Part shown: piece after piece, positions 42,201 to 53,821 of the stretch
How the letters are laid out: the number at the start of each line of letters is the position of its first letter
How positions within the stretch are numbered: the stretch's first letter is position 1
Assembly (NCBI RefSeq): GCF_036370855.1
Contig: NC_088112.1
Location: forward strand, 19,646,469 to 19,710,468
Length of the DNA stretch: 64,000 bases
Source of the DNA: Dromaius novaehollandiae
Lineage: Eukaryota > Chordata > Aves > Casuariiformes > Dromaiidae
Reading direction: 5' to 3'
Program-made: the position numbers and the translations under genes
The notes under the pieces: generated by a model
The model's input: only the letters and a program-made list of their open reading frames with translations
Database searches by the model: none
Told to the model about the DNA's origin: nothing

Positions 42201-45200
42201 CTTAAACAGAGATTTTTAAAAACAGAGAATGTACCTTCAGTGTCACGTAGTTGATATATTTTGTAGAATTTTCTGGCTCCCTTCTGCAGTAACTCATTTG
42301 ATACTGTATTTTCTATTTATCTGAAGCATTTTAGGGCCTAATCGGAATTTTTTGAGCTGGTAGATTAGATTTAAATGAATTTAAAATTTAAATTTTCAAT
42401 TTAAAATTGAAAGTCTGATATTAAAGTAACAAAGTTGTACTGACAAAACGTTCTCCTTTCAGGCCCAATTAAAGAGCTTTCTTGCAGACAAACACAATGA
42501 AAACATTAGAATGGAATTAAAAATACACCTTTTCCTCCATTGTTATGTAAAAAATGCCAGTCACTTAGCTTTGCTGAGTGCAATTAAACAATAGACCAGA
42601 GGAAAGCCACATTTTGCTAAAGAAATATCTTAGATTGTATGTAAAGAGGGTTATTCCTACTGAGTAGCTGCATACCCCGAGATAAGCAAGCCCAGTTACT
42701 GCTTGTCTTGAACAACTGCCTACAAAACTTTGTCGCAAATACTGTCAAATCAAAGGCTTTCAAGGCAAATAAGAATGCCACACATTCCCAAGTTATCTAC
42801 TCTTTTTTTTTTTAGGCTTTGGTAAAAAAGAGAATTTACCAAGTTGCTGGAGTCTGGTGTTCTTTTAAAAGCTTGTAAAATGGGAGTCTGAATATTTCAT
42901 TTTATTAGCAGGAACATAGTGCATAGCAAACCCATAGAAGATTACTAAAAAGGAAGGGGTGCTAAATCCTTTAAGATACTCAGAGATGAAAATAAGTTCC
43001 ATATTCTGAAAATCATAGCAAACCAGGCATATAGGAACACTGTGCATTAATATAATTCAGACTATTTTACAGTAGTATAAAATCTTTGATGTGTCCCTGT
43101 TTATGAAGTGAAGGAGACACCAAAGCAGATACAATCAAAAAGGGGAAATATCGTTTCACCTACGGATTCCAGTGAAGGAAAGAGAGTCTTATTCATTTAA
43201 ATTCCAACACTGATAAATGACTAATTATGTTAATCTTATTCTGCATGGTTTGGCCACTGAATTTCAGAAGTTGAAAACACAATAAATTGAGGCAATATAT
43301 TGTTATTGATTTGTATTACTGTGTGATTTCCTTGAGAGCAGCGAAAAAAATACAGAAGAATTCCCACATCTATTTTTAGAGTTGAGTTTGTTTTGCTGTG
43401 GGGTTATACTGCTCATTTTTCACAACTGCTTGGATAGCTTTTTGGTGTTCCTGAAACATTCCCAGATCTTGGAAGCATTGTAGATGTTTATCACAAATAT
43501 ACTAGTCATCAGAGAAGGGGATCTGCCTTCCCACTGTACTCCAGTAGCCCCACTAAAGCATGGACCTATATTGTCTATCCATCTCCAAGGTGGAAGGAGA
43601 ATCCCCCGGGCGGTTCAGAGAGCAGCCTCTGGCAGTCAGCTCCAAAAGGGAAGATGCTGGGCCCTAGAGCTGAGGCTCTAAAGTTGATCCAGAGAAAGAG
43701 GCCTGTCATGGGGATGCACCAGGCCTTTTGGGATCCCAGAGGGTCCCTGGAGCTGAAGAACCAGCCCTATAGCTCAGTCCATCAGGGAAGAAAAAAATGA
43801 TGCAGGAGGGAGGAGAGGATGGCGGCAACTACTGCGTTCTTGACTTGATAACGTCTGGGAAAGTCCACCAGGAAAACCTCTCCCAGGATTTAATAGGGGA
43901 GGGGTGGGGGTGTGATCCAGCTCCAGGTTAGGAGCCCCTGCATGTTCAAAGGAAACTTTTTATGAGTAAAGGCAATGTCCTTACACAAGTGAAGATCAAA
44001 CCCTTCCTAATCTGTTTCAATAGACAAATGACTTAATAAATGTCTGCGTATTCTCCACATAAGCTTTTTAAAAATAACTGACAATGTTAGTAGAACTGAT
44101 ATCTCTGCACGCTGAATAACAGCAACTGGAATAAGTAGGAACACATTTTCTTTTCTCTCCAAGAGGCCAAATCCCTGCTTTTTTCCCTTCCTCACACAAC
44201 AAGTAGCATTTCTTTGAAGGATAAAAATTTTCCTGAAGACCAACAGAAATAATGCAAATGCATGTTTTTTTGGTCCAAAAGTGCTCTATGCATGTTGTAG
44301 CTGACCCCAGTTAACTGACAGATCTTCTTCAAAATCTGTCCTTTTTTGTATATTTATTGCTAAAATCCCAGTTCATGCCCATATCAACTTTTTGATGAAA
44401 TCTCTTCCTGATATAGACATCTTGTGACTGTGCACTGATGTACCAGCAGATCTTTTCATAATAATCATAATTTATGCAAAATTTGTGAAAAATTAACCAC
44501 TGTTGCCACCACAGATATTTACAATACAGTGACATTTTAATGATGCTTATTTCCCCTCCTCCCCAAGATCTGTTTTAATTAAAATGAAAACTCGGTAATT
44601 TTAATAGGTTGTGAGAGAGCTTTGTGCTGCTTTCACTTCATATACACATTTATTTAAAGCACCTCCTCCACTAGAGGAGGCAAAAATTCTTTACTGCTAT
44701 GCTAGGTTTCCATTTTCTTTGCATTCCCACTTGCAAAATCTTACAACTAAAAGGAGATGAAACAACATCTGATGCAGAAACATGAATTTTGAAGAGCTTT
44801 AAGCAAGGATTTGGGAAGGTGTCAATACCTCATACACTAGCAATGGGTTCAAGAAAAAAGGAAGATCATTTATGAGCCAATTACCAATAAAGGCAAAAGT
44901 GATTTCTACAATGTACTTGTAAGCTGTGTTCATTTATCAAAAATTGCATTAAAACCTGTGCCTTATCCACACATACAACAGACACAGTTGTCTCCAATCC
45001 AACTGTTTTCCGGATGAATGTGACTGATAGAGATCTCTGTGTTCAGCCGTCTCCCCCAGAGCAGACAGTTAGAAACCCCTCAGTAAAAAGCTGATTCATG
45101 CACTAAAGACCCATGTGTGGAATTTATGCATGCACTGAGAGGTAAATGGGTGCAGAGTCAAGGTCCAGGAGACTGGGATATGCAATGGACAAAGACTTTC

Positions 45201-46150
45201 TGGAAAAGGCCATCCTCTTTGCACTCCAGTACTCTGTTTTTGACCAAAACACCTACATAATTCTTCCTTCAGGACCTAAAACATACAAAGGTGTAAATAA
45301 ATGAAGTAGCTCTTTGCATGGCAGTCATCGGCTGTTTAAAATAAATGTTCTTAAAAACAGCCTTAGAAGAGGGGGAGCAGAGCAGAACAGTCATGTACGA
45401 CACTGGAAGTGACTGTATGTCCCAGCAACTAAGTGTGGCTCCGACACACCAGAGACATCTGCAGCACAAGGGAAATTCCAGGAAGCCACTTGCAGTCTGT
45501 CACTTGCCCACTCATTTTAACTTAAAGGAAGGTTGCCTATCTTCTCTGTGTGCACCATGGAGAGCAGGACATGGGGAGTTAGATGTAATCCACAATCAGT
45601 GACCTTCTTTAGGACCCAAAACAAGCTGACAGAGAGGAGACATTGAGCACAGCCATATCCCAGTGGTAAAAAGATGTGGTGGGAATATGATTTGGCTTCT
45701 GTAAGTATGGATCTGGGTAGTAGTATTTCTTACCGTGGCTCCATTCTGCCCTGCCCTGAGTACTGCTGAAAAATTCTTTCCAAAATAATAGAGATCCCTA
45801 CCCTTGATTATTTTTTTTGCACGATGTTGCCTGCATCCCTTGCAGAAGGTAGGTAAAAATGGCACACCATGTGGGACAAACTACAATCTGCATGAGTAAT
45901 GGTGATGAATATCTCATTAGCAAAATAAAAAGAGACAAAAGTTGATCAACCAGTTAGAAATTTGGCTTTCATAGTTACAGCTAGCTTTGCATTCAATAAA
46001 CCGCTGTAGCAGGGCACAAAGGCTAAACTGGAGCAAACCTGGAGAGAGGCATCTCCAAGAAGGAGCAATTTTTGTCCTTTTTCCAGTAATATTGCAGCTC
46101 CTCCTCTGCGTCAGAGACAAACGATGAATTCTGATGAGAGGAAGGCTGTG
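39271..46150. other. AT-rich intergenic DNA, no gene seen
   Basis: A long, quiet AT-rich stretch. At 42230-42620 it is strongly AT-rich with short A/T palindromes (TTTAAATGAATTTAAAATTT type) and CAATTAAA homeodomain-like cores, which could be conserved regulatory DNA. At 41050-41115 a GTGAAGTCAATGAC phrase suggests another decayed palindromic repeat. No open frame looks coding. Confidence 0.45.
44662..44680. promoter_or_regulatory. CTCF-like site inside a small hairpin
   Basis: CCACTAGAGGAG at 44668-44679 matches 10 of 12 positions of the CTCF core CCASYAGRKGGC. It sits in a symmetric hairpin, CCTCCTC and GAGGAGG around CACTA. The match is weak, so the call is tentative. Confidence 0.2.
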
Positions 46151-46179
46151 GGACAGAAACTTTGCAGTAAAAGCCAAAT

Positions 46180-46560
46180 GATATTTCTTCCTGTTTATAA
46201 CCGCAGAAGTCTGGCTATTCCCCTCAGTAACACATCAACTTCTCCCAGGCACTGAGCATGTGTACAGCAGAGAGCTAAATCTGCATTAAGCCCTTCGATG
46301 GCAAATGTAACACAATTGTCAGGTCACAAGAGAAATTTTATCTGTTCATGGTCAATTAAGCTAATTTAATTCCCCAGCAACTCAGTGTATAATGTTTAGC
46401 CCTTGCCACCACTTGTTTTGTTCCACTGACATTCAATCACTTATTTATCTCTGTTGCCAAAGGGCCACACCTGAGTCCTGATTTATGGAGCACAGTTGCA
46501 AGGGAAGAGCAGCCTGTCTGACTGTTGATTATTACTTTTCTATTTAGTGAGTAACAGGTT
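46180..46560. promoter_or_regulatory. Candidate conserved noncoding element
   Basis: The stretch is CpG-poor and carries several homeodomain-type cores close together (TCAATTAAGCTAATTTAATT at about 46351, CAATCACTTATTTATC at about 46434, TGATTTATGG at about 46479, TTGATTATTACTT at about 46525), including TTTATGG, which posterior HOX proteins favour. The density is striking but this is a judgement by eye. Confidence 0.3.
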
Positions 46561-49500
46561 CACCTGCACCGGTAACTTGGAGGGGAAATTGGCAACTGAA
46601 ACTTCATCCTTCCGCCTGTCCAAAAGCATTCCCTGCTTTTGTTCAATGTAACAATTCAGATAACCACATCTGACACTTTCAGTTGCAAAATAATCCTTTT
46701 TTTTTTCTTTTTCCCCCAGCATTTATCTGCCTTGTGCATATGCCATTCATGTAGGTGGAAATAACAGTCACAGTAGATTTCTCTAGCTGTTAAGTTTTCC
46801 TTTTTGCCTCTGAGGACCTTTCATGAACCACTGGGGTATGTTGAAATATTTCTTTCTGGGACTTTCCAGATACCAATTGAGTATTTTTACTGTTGGGCAC
46901 ATATAAAGAGCCTGACATTTCTGGGAAGAGCCAGACCTTCTGCGCATGCATAGGTACAGTAAGCCCAGTGCATTATGAACATGTCCTGTTTATCACTAGC
47001 ACAGACTGTCTCTGCGGCTCCTAACAGTAAGCCAAACCTAGTAGGACTGTCCCCAGAGCACTTTTCTCACTGCATGTGTGTGATAGCTTTGATCTATTCA
47101 CAGGCAACGGACAGAGCTGAGATTTCAGGATGGCCAGTGGCTTAACTGGCACAATAACACAGCTGGATTGCCAAACATCTGGATATCCACCTCTAACAGT
47201 AAAAAAAAATCTAATCCCACTCCAACAAAATTTCCAGGAGAAAAAGGAGAATGTGTCCAGGGAAACCCAAACGTAGGAGCAGTTCTAGAGTGGAAGGGGT
47301 TTAGACTGGGGGGGAGGGGGATTAGGGTTTTTTTAATAGGAAAATGAGGTTGTAAAAAAACAGAAACTAGCAGTGGCCTTCAAGGATAAATGTAGGCTTC
47401 TGGTTTCTGGCCCTGTTTACAGAGGTTCTGAGCACTTCTAATTCATATTTAAGGCAAACAGCTTCAGATGCTCAGCTATGTTTAAGTCATTCAAGTCTAT
47501 TGTGTCCCTTGAACCCCGAGACATTGCAGCCTTTTAACTGTAACTTCCTGTGGCTCATTTCCAGTACAGAAACATAAACATGTGAGGTCTGCTGACTCTC
47601 TATCTCCATTTAGACTCTGGGAACTTGATAAATGCAAAACATTTGCTTACCTTATGAGAAGAGGAAGTCATGCTCTCTATTGCAAAATTTTGATGGCAGA
47701 AGAAGGACTTGCTGCTGTAAACCAAAGAAAATAATGCTAGAAAACTGCATTTTCAGACAGATTGTGTGGATTATTTTTTATGATTTCTGACTGTTTTGAC
47801 TTGGCAAAGCAGGAGTCTAACCAAACAAGTGATGAAGGCTCCTGGCATGTGACTTCTCAAATATTTAGCAAGTATTTGTAAGCTTTATTAAGTCAACATG
47901 ACTCATTCATCTTGACTTGCTTACATGTATGTTTCATGTACAGTGCTACGTAGACCAATAGAAAGTGTTAGTCATTTGTTTTATTACTTCAGGGTTCTAT
48001 TTCAGCAAAACTATCTAGTTTTGATACTGTTTATTTTCAAAACAGCTCAGGGTGGATTTTGTAGGTCTGCAAAGCCACCGGCCTTTCTAATTTTTTTCTT
48101 GGCAGGGGAGACCTAGAAATGTGAATTAGAATCTTGGTTTTCAGCTTAAAATTGAAAGAATAAATTTCTTTCCCTTTTCTTTGGGGGCCGTGTTCTTGGA
48201 AATATTACTCTGGTAAAGGCCGAGCAATTACTTTTGCCGAAACACTTTCACTGCTCTTTGCACAAGGCCTGGTCTTTTGCAGCCAGGAAAAAAAATAAAT
48301 AAATAACATAACTGTAGGTATTTTGTTTCGGGGAAAGCTTTCCCATCAGGTCAGGTCTAGAGAAGAGAGTGACACTGACAGTGGTACATGCAGCCATGGG
48401 TTTACCACAGGAATTGTGGGATTTTCGACCCTTTCTCACCATCGGCACATCCCACTTCAATGCATTTATATAGTCTCTTCAGAGCTGCAGCAGCCACTGG
48501 CTGGTTATGCCCGCTCCTGCTAAGGCCGCACAAACTCACTACTTCAGCAGCTTATCAAAGATGTGAGTCCTCTGCTTATCACCAGTGGGACTTCTGACCC
48601 AGAAGAGGGCTCAGCCAGCTACGCAGACTGTGGCATGATCTAATGAGCTGCCTAATAGTCTGACAAAGGGATCTCACTGTGCTACCGAACCATTATTAAG
48701 TCACAGAGGCTGCAAGGCAATAATTTGAGACATGAGCGTTCAACATATGACCTAAATCTAACTGAGGTTTGTTCATCTAGCCAGATATTAGTTTAAGCCA
48801 GTTCTGGAATTACTATCTGAAGCCAGAAAACCACACAGCTAGGCCTTATTTAAAAAAAGAAAAAATCGAACCTGTTTTTCCTTGGAAAATTGTTGTTCCA
48901 ACTAAAAGAAATTCATGCACAGTGTTTGCCTTCTGTTGAAAACTTTCTCCTTTCATTGGAAAAAGGAAAACCTAGGCACTGAAATATATCTGCTGAAAAG
49001 TGCAAATTTTATGTATTAAATCCCTGCCAACAAGTTGCTCTTAATGGAAACTTTGTTTTCATCACATTTTCTGCAGAAAAATCTTGCCCAATATTTTATC
49101 AGCTCCATACTTTGCTGATTTCCATTCATAAAGCCTATGCTACATTTCTTCATTCATGTCTCCATTGTATAAGCAGTCATTTTTATTACATTCTCTTATT
49201 CTCGTAGACCAACAGCACACCTTCGACGAAAGAGAGTGAGGGAAAATTAACTGCTTTCAGTAGACATGTCTTTTAAATCAGGAAGAGGGAATAGAAGTGA
49301 TTACACATGCCAAGAGGTTGAACTGAAAAATATTTCAGTGGTAATATATAAATATATGTATATAAACATATATAAATATATATATATATACACATATCTC
49401 TGTATATGAACACACAGACACAAATCTATGCACACAGATATACCTGCACACATGAATAACACGTACATGGTGCAAGGTAAAAAAATGCAGATGGAAATAG

Positions 49501-51120
49501 ATTTATGTTTCCTAGCCAAACTTACTTAACAGTATCCAAATGAACCCTGAGAACTACATAATATTGAATCTGTAATAGCAATCTACCCAATCTATTCTGG
49601 AACTCATAGGTTTCTGGCTGATGTCTCAGGGTACTCTAATGTTGCCAACTGTGCAGTAAATCTGCTGGGTCATATTACTAGACATATCATACCATTCACG
49701 GCACAAATGAGCCATCCGCTAACAGCAAACAGCAATACAGATGATTTGTAAAAAAAAGAGACAATAATATGCAGGACTGCCCTATCTTCTTACAGCCTTA
49801 CGAGTCGAAAAATGAGTTATAATGCAGAACACCTGGACAACGTAATGAAAGTCCTGGAAAGCAGTAATGGCTCAGAAAAGCTGGCTCACTAGCATTACAT
49901 AACACCGCATCCACCATCCTGGAACATAACGTGCATGCCCAAAACAGCTCAGAGCAGACACTATTCTTGCCTAGGTGTTTTTCAGATGACAAAGAAGCAC
50001 TAATGCAGTTCAGTGCTTAAGTTGCTTTGGAGGAAACCTTACCAGATTGACCTTCCAAATTCAGTCTGGCACAGGGTAAAGAATCACACATTTCTTAAGG
50101 CCAATGTTGCATTAATGAGGGCTGACCTTCAAGTCTTAGCTGAGCCCAAAGAACTACTGCTTATAATTCCTGCACCAAGCTCAATAACATATGGCTGAAC
50201 CAGAGCATGTAGTTCTCAACAGGTATGCAGGCATGATTCGAAGACACAGCCTGTGAAGAGAGGAGATGATTTTTCACTAGATCAAATATTTTAGAAAAAA
50301 ATGGGCAAGTCTTTGGGCACAAAAGCCCTTTTAGAAGCAGCCAACATCAAGTCAAACCCAGGCTGAGAACAACTTCTCTGAGTGTGATGGAGTTGTGTTG
50401 GTCTTCCAGTTAATTTGGGTGCAAAAGGGTGATTGGTACTTGAGGAGCTGAGAAAGGTGATCAGGTTTTAACCCAGTGGGACACAGAGAAACCAGTAATT
50501 AGCAAGCTGGAATTTTTGAGGGTTAGCTGGAGGCGGGGGTCGTGTGAGGAAAATTGCAATGTGCCATAAAACCAGACTTCCAGTGATGGAGTCTTTATCG
50601 TGTCCCTTGGGAAACTGTTCCATTAATAACTTTACAATGTTTAAAAGTTTACCTCTTATTTCCAATTTTGATTTTTCCAGCTTTGGCTTCAAGCCATACT
50701 AGTCTTAAACAGATTTTTTCTTGTGATATTTAAGGACTGATAGCACAGCCCAGAATTTCACTTCCACTTAAGGGTCTTTCCTTCCAGTTATGGGTCTTTC
50801 CACCCCTTTTATAACTGGTGTCTTCTTTGATATCAGAAAAAGGAGGAGTCTCTGGTTTCTCTCCTTGGAGGTCAAACATAATACAGTGCAGACTATGTCA
50901 AAAGACACTTAGAAAACACATGCGGAAGGTCTAGAGAGATCCTAAGGAAAGCTGTGGAGTTCTCCAGTCAACACAAAAGAGAACCTCGTTCCTGGAGGCT
51001 TCTAACAGAAAACTGCTGCCATATTAAAAATTAATATTTTACACCTGAATCTCAATTTGAGTGGTAACTATTATAAATACCTTCAAAGGAGTAAGCCCAG
51101 CAAAGGTGATGAGCAAAGCA
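46561..51120. other. Intergenic DNA, no gene seen
   Basis: No coding signal. It holds the TA microsatellite at 49.3 kb and a small local repeat of GGGTCTTTCC at 50772 and 50792. The Cys- and Tyr-rich frame over the microsatellite is an artefact of the repeat. Confidence 0.5.
49341..49396. repeat. TA-rich microsatellite
   Basis: An imperfect ATATAA/TATATA array, followed to about 49460 by looser CACA/CATA sequence. It is probably length-variable. Confidence 0.85.
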
Positions 51121-51128
51121 GATCCCAG

Positions 51129-51208
51129 GGGCCAGATTCTGCTTTGCCGACTCACTAAGGAGCTACAGGGGATTTACACTATTGTAAATAATAGCAGGAT
51201 TCTCTCCC
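51129..51208. mobile_element. Relic of a palindromic MITE-like repeat
   Basis: It starts GGCCAGATTCTGC and ends with AGCAGGATTCTCTCC, roughly inverted ends around GGATTTACACTATTGTAAAT. The pattern matches a common sauropsid palindromic repeat of the same general kind as the one at 29.1 kb. It is degraded and its family is not asserted. Confidence 0.5.
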
Positions 51209-51918
51209 TTATCTATATTGCGCCTTGCTCACTTGTTATTCTTTGCAAGGCCTTTATGGAACATTATTGGTTGTCCTGAAAAAATTGGGATTAACTTGGA
51301 AGACATATTATTGCTGATTGGATTAGACTTCAAAGCGGTGTTGCCTAAGAGAACTTTTAAAAGGCTTTAAAAAAATGAATTGTACTGACATAGGTTCTTT
51401 CCCTTTGAACGTGGAAAAAAAAAAAAGCTGAGTTTAATATTACTTAAATACATCCAACAATTAAGTTGCTCGGTACTCAAGCCAGCCACATGGGGAGGTT
51501 TTTTCAAAGAAAAGTGGTTATTTTAGTGACCTATCCACAGCCCCATTTCTCTTCAGCTTTCCCGCGTTTCCTGCTGAAAAGGCGTCCCTTCCCCATTAAC
51601 TGCCCGAAAGGTGCGCACCAGAAAAGGCAGCTTCTCCTCCAAAGGGCGAACACTAAAACACAAGAACAATGTGGAAAAACAGCCCATGGGGAGAATAAAT
51701 GTCAAACCTTTGCGGAAACCAGCCCGGGGGGTAGCCAGGATGCCCCAACGGCACAGGGTGCCACGATGGTGCCCTGCAACGAGTGGACATTTCCCTCAAC
51801 CCAGCTCTCCTGCCATGCAGCAGCTTGTTTTTACACAGGGAAAAGGTGAACTGCCTTGGGGAGGTGGGGAAGGGCCAGGCCAGGGCCGTCAGGCTGGGCC
51901 AGGCCATGGTGTCCACCG

Positions 51919-51932
51919 GTTACCATGGCAAC
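51919..51932. promoter_or_regulatory. RFX X-box, full consensus match
   Basis: GTTACCATGGCAAC fits GTNRCC-N0-3-RGYAAC exactly with a 2-base spacer. RFX factors at such sites drive ciliary genes and, in the RFX5 complex, MHC class II genes. No neighbouring gene of either kind is visible. Confidence 0.6.
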
Positions 51933-51981
51933 AGGGCCCGGGTCTGGTCAGCCAGGCAAGGCCAGGCCACGGTGACCACCG

Positions 51982-51995
51982 GTTACCATGGCGAC
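51982..51995. promoter_or_regulatory. RFX X-box, second tandem copy with one change
   Basis: GTTACCATGGCGAC is the duplicate of the site 63 bases upstream, with one A to G change in the right half-site that creates a CpG. Confidence 0.5.
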
Positions 51996-52023
51996 GGGGC
52001 CTGGGCCTGGTCAGCCCCGCCAC

Positions 52024-52560
52024 CTGCCTGCCACAAAGCCTCCATTTTCCTCCCTTGTGCAGTAAATGAGGGCCAAGGGAGCAAATCTGACCAGAAAGAG
52101 CAAAGGATGTCGGTGTTGCCGGCGCCGAGGCACAGCTTTGTTTCCCCTGCAGCGGAGGTGTAACCCGGCCTGCGCCATCGCTGCTGAAGAGGTGCCACGG
52201 CTCGGCGCTGGGCTTTCTCCCCGCTGTGCCTGCATAAAGCCTGTCTCAGTGTACATATCTGAGCCTGCACTCAAAATGTAATGCCAACACCCCCATCAGG
52301 CATCCTTTTTTTTAGGCACGGGTGCTAAATGTCTCCTCCCCATATGAACACCAAAGACAAAGCGTTTTTCTGTCACCTCACAGCCTCCCCTGGCCCAGCA
52401 AGGGCTGGAGATGGCAGAGAGCCAGACGTGGTGCCGGGGACTTCCCTCTCCCTCCCAGACATAAAACTGGTTTTAATCCTTTCCCTTGGGACGTGGCTGC
52501 TCATTCCCCAGCCACCACAAAATGGCCCGGGGACCTGGTGAGCGCGTGGTGACATCAGGA
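52024..52560. other. GC-rich noncoding stretch
   Basis: Composition rises in C+G with moderate CpG (GTTGCCGGCGCCGAGG at about 52115; CACGGCTCGGCGCTGG at about 52197). It could be the body of a weak CpG island with the X-box duplication at its left side. No exon with splice signals was recognised. Confidence 0.35.
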
Positions 52561-53158
52561 TCTGGGGATCCGAGCACCACGTTGGGCTGAAACTGAGGAG
52601 AAAGGGATGAGTTCAATTCTGGTCAGGCCCTGCCCTCCTGTAGAGTCCAGCTCTGAAGGGCCATATACAAGCCAGACAGATGTGTGGACTGCACCGATCG
52701 GTTGGTACCAAGTGGTCCTGCCCTTACCTGTTTGCTTTCCTTGCATGCATGTGATTGCATGAGATGTGGATCTGGCAGCTTGTGCCTAAAGCTCCTGGGC
52801 TTAATCTTTGGGTCTTTGAATGGTTTTTAGTTCCTTTCCATCTATTTTTAATCCACCTTTCTGCAGAGTGAGAAGCATCATTTCCCAGTAAGGTGTTAAG
52901 GTGATTTGTTTCACTGCAGGAGAGGCTGAAGGACTAGCTGGTTGTGGAGTGAAGCATGTCTCGGGAAGTATCTGGTTGTGTGTCAGGACATGTGAAACAC
53001 ATGGTGGAAGCACCAAGTATCACTGTGATGCAGACCTTGGCCTACTGCAGATTTTCTGTTGGGAAGAGTAAATACAGAGGGTAAAATGTCATTGTTTTCG
53101 TAGAACATAATAGCCCTCTCCCTTCTTCTCCTGAGAAGCCTGGGAACGCCAAACAGAT

Positions 53159-53821
53159 TTGGGGGCAGTTTCATTAAATGAAAATATTCTTGTATTAGGA
53201 GTTAATTTATATCTCTGCAGCCCAGCCTCGCAGAAGGTCAGTTTAGCAAATCACCCTCTCAGGAGCTGGGGAGGAGTTATAGGAGCTCACAGTAATCCTC
53301 CTAATCGCACTGTAACTCAGTTTCCCATTTTGGTAATCACTGGCCAACAAATCCTGGCTTTCCAAATTCACTATCAGCCTGCTCTTACTGTCACCCCTGC
53401 CCTTTCCCTTTGGTTGCACACACCGCACATCCCCTTGGCCTACGTATCCTGCAGGTTGCCGTGTGCATCTTTGGTGCACAGGCACACCCAACTTGTGAAT
53501 ATAGGTCAACTATATATAACTGGGGTGCTGCTGCGCGTACGGATTAGTGCCGATGAAGAAGCAGAACAGAATGAGCACTGGTGGCCAGCTTCACTCCTGC
53601 GGGGAGCTTTAAAATCCAGTCTGGGCTCCAGAAGATCTCTGCCAGTGGAAACTGCCCAGGCGCAACACTTCATCATTTCATCATTGTATCTCCTGGCTGG
53701 GCCTGCCCCACCCAACTTTATTATTAGGCAAAATTTTACAATTGGAAGCTCAGGTCAATTTTTCACAATCTGCAAATTAAAAAAAAAAATGCGGTTTGAA
53801 TTTTCTCCAAACTTCTCATGA
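53159..53821 (+). other. 220-codon open frame, probably chance
   Basis: The frame is long for this window but encodes no domain I recognise, has no clear splice or promoter context, and ends in an A11 run translated as Lys. The DNA at 53690-53790 (ACTTTATTATTAGGC, TTACAATTGGAAGC) looks more like regulatory AT-rich DNA. I do not call it a gene. Confidence 0.4.

Larger units (their letters stand above)
51898..52023. repeat. 63-base tandem duplication in GC-rich DNA
   Basis: Two copies begin GCCAGGCCATGGTG (51898) and GCCAGGCCACGGTG (51961) and share ACCACCGGTTACCATGG-type cores and CTGGTCAGCC ends. A shorter third trace (GCCAGGCCAGGGCC) precedes them. Each copy carries one RFX X-box. The open frames here are repeats of the same peptide because 63 is a multiple of three, not because the DNA is coding. 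Confidence 0.85.

Noticed and set aside
51611-52069. 152-codon frame with an internal peptide repeat
   Set aside because: The peptide repeat is the translated 63-base DNA duplication, and other frames are open over the same stretch.
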